Below are positions 62,902-64,000 of a stretch of 64,000 bases of DNA, in pieces. How positions within the stretch are numbered: the stretch's first letter is position 1; each line of letters opens with the position of its first letter. The notes under the pieces are model-generated. The model had not been told where the DNA came from and searched no databases. It saw only the letters and a list, made by a program, of their open reading frames with translations. The DNA comes from Chloroflexota bacterium (GTDB lineage Bacteria > Chloroflexota > Anaerolineae > Anaerolineales > UBA11579): assembly GCA_019456165.1 (NCBI GenBank), contig VRUJ01000003.1:107079-171078 (forward strand), read 5' to 3'. The position numbers and the translations under genes were made by a program.

Positions 62902-63762
62902 TTGAAGAAAATAATTCCCCCAATAATTATGATATTACTTGCAAATTTTGCTTGTACGATACCAACCGAACCCAGCCCAGCAACGGCTGCGCCTTCAAAC
63001 CCAACGACCCCAACCACAAGCCCACCAGCTACTGACCCAGTAATTAATCCTGATCCCAATGGAGTTGTAAATGGGACCGTATGTTTTCCTAGCGAATTCA
63101 TTCCCGAGATGACAATTTATCTCCAAGAAATAAACACGAATAACACAACTGAAGTTAACATCGCAGAAAACCAGAATGTCTTTAGCCAGCAGGTTCCAAG
63201 TGGAACTTACATTGCATACGCTTGGTTGCTAGATTTTTCTATCGGCGGGAGTTATTCCCAAGCTGTACCTTGCGGTCTAAGTGTTAATTGTATCGATCAC
63301 TCTCTCATACAATTTCCTGTTGGTGGGGGTCAGACTGTTTCGGGGATAGATGTATGTGATTGGTATGGCGATCCAAATTCCGTTCCATATCCCCCTAATT
63401 TTAATCCCGCTACTTTAGTTGGGGCAATCGAGGGTAATTTAGGCTATCCAAGTGAGTACATTCCCTCTATGACCGTTGTCGCTTTTAACATAGATACAAA
63501 TGGATGGTTTTATATATATACAAATGAAGGTGATAATTCTTATTTCATTGGGAACCTGCCTCCAGGCAACTACCAGGTTGTAGCATACGCTAATGTCCTT
63601 GCTGGTGGTTATACACTGGCAGTACCCTGCGGCTTGAGTGTGAATTGCCCTGATCACAGTCGGATTACGTTTAGTGTAGTTGCTGGGCAAACCACATCTG
63701 GAATAGACCCTCTAGACTGGTACGCCTCGCAAGCTGCCTTCCCAGCAAATCCAGCTCCATAA
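62902..63762 (+). CDS. Secreted protein with two tandem carboxypeptidase-regulatory-like domains
   Basis: A 286-residue protein beginning with TTG 62902, which has GGAGAAG five bases upstream. A signal sequence (IIPPIIMILLANFACTIP) leads into a Pro/Thr linker. Two homologous domains of about 100 residues follow: GTVCFPSEFIPEMTIYLQEI...AVPCGLSVNCIDHSLIQFPV and GNLGYPSEYIPSMTVVAFNI...AVPCGLSVNCPDHSRITFSV. Each ends with a GID-x-x-DWY motif. They look like carboxypeptidase regulatory-like or immunoglobulin-fold modules with conserved paired Cys. The duplication is internal. Function is unknown. It follows the PHP gene. Confidence 0.75.
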   Translation: MKKIIPPIIMILLANFACTIPTEPSPATAAPSNPTTPTTSPPATDPVINPDPNGVVNGTVCFPSEFIPEMTIYLQEINTNNTTEVNIAENQNVFSQQVPSGTYIAYAWLLDFSIGGSYSQAVPCGLSVNCIDHSLIQFPVGGGQTVSGIDVCDWYGDPNSVPYPPNFNPATLVGAIEGNLGYPSEYIPSMTVVAFNIDTNGWFYIYTNEGDNSYFIGNLPPGNYQVVAYANVLAGGYTLAVPCGLSVNCPDHSRITFSVVAGQTTSGIDPLDWYASQAAFPANPAP

Positions 63763-64000
63763 AACCAAAGCTGCAACACGCAATCAAGGAGTTAGAGAAG
63801 AATCCTACAGCAAATAGCGGTGCATCTTCACCTGGAGACAGGCTTTTACCCCTTGAAAACCACAAAGTTCACCACTCCTGCAACTATTCATACCTTCCAT
63901 AATGTGCACAATTGTTCTATAATCCCGCATTCTACGTCAATTAATCAAAAAACACACAAAAACAACCTTTTCAGCCTGAAAACTTAAGGGTTTCGTCAAG

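Noticed and set aside
1..64000. tRNA genes, rRNA genes, CRISPR arrays and intact insertion sequences
   Set aside because: No T-loop-like GTTCRA motifs in a cloverleaf context, no regularly spaced repeats and no transposase frame were seen. A tRNAscan or repeat search would be needed for certainty.
63763..64000. A gene at the right end of the window
   Set aside because: No frame with a convincing start, length or motif was found in these 238 bases; it looks intergenic.

Overview
The window is about 64 kb of chromosome from what looks like a Chloroflexota bacterium of the Anaerolineae type. This is inferred from the gene repertoire rather than from any marker tree: a giant TIGR03663/Agl23-type membrane glycosyltransferase with NHL repeats, many lipoproteins with beta-propeller or TPR domains, mevalonate-type isoprenoid genes (mvaD, fni, a polyprenyl synthase) in a bacterium, a DUF2089/DUF4097 operon, and no sign of LPS or outer-membrane genes. 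Base composition is moderately AT-rich by eye (not computed). No rRNA, tRNA, CRISPR array or intact insertion sequence was seen, so this is mostly core chromosome with a few scars.

Layout. 1-1263 (+): end of a class II aldolase and a NUDIX hydrolase. 1296-8476 (-): cyclic-nucleotide-domain histidine kinase, rsmD, a magnesium-chelatase-like ATPase, a thioesterase, a GtrA/UDP-sugar SDR pair and a G5/beta-propeller lipoprotein. 8590-21322 (+): scpB, an rRNA pseudouridine synthase, an ECF sigma gene interrupted by an in-frame TGA with its probable anti-sigma partner, the 1223-residue glycosyltransferase/NHL protein, sucCD, (acpP on -), fni, polyprenyl synthase and a zinc-ribbon/LysM protein. 21409-24902 (-): gltA, mdh and trxB, bounded by good terminators. 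25192-35270 (+): an EamA transporter, a YgfZ-like protein, then a five-gene envelope-type operon (27354-31624) with a consensus promoter and terminator, a membrane-embedded serine hydrolase and fabL. 35297-38985 (-): cyclase, an enolase-superfamily MenC/N-succinylamino-acid racemase with a GNAT acyltransferase, and an NDUFA9-like SDR. 39125-46078 (+): a glycosidase-like protein, ftsZ with an altered T7 loop, small unknown genes, an SDR, a glutaredoxin-thioredoxin reductase fusion and a truncated ubiD. 46131-47336 (-): a QueC-like PP-loop protein. 47421-53065 (+): mvaD, a site-2 protease, a HEAT-repeat protein, an AEC transporter, a metallopeptidase and acylphosphatase. 53116-56862 (-): an M23 peptidase/TIM-barrel fusion, radC and a PD40 lipoprotein, with decayed RHS and other fragments on both sides. 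57238-63762: lytic transglycosylase (+), ABC solute-binding protein and secG (-), PHP phosphoesterase and a tandem-domain secreted protein (+).

How genes work together. sucCD, gltA and mdh cover TCA-cycle steps. fni, the polyprenyl synthase and mvaD belong to isoprenoid synthesis, and the Asn in the YWGN motif of mvaD raises the question whether the alternative (phosphomevalonate decarboxylase) route is used. trxB and the Grx-TrxR fusion serve thiol redox. The most interesting unit is the operon at 27354-31624: every one of its five recognised products carries a short SHOCT-like helical module of the pattern (E/D)R-x-x-I-L-x-x-(I/L)-x-x-G-x-(I/L)-x-x-(E/D)-(E/D)-(A/G)-x-x-L, combined with a zinc-ribbon/HTH protein, two DUF4097 beta-repeat proteins and a two-TM protein. 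The architecture recalls the YvlB/LiaX envelope-stress proteins of Firmicutes, but no PspC or LiaFSR partner is present, so its job is open.
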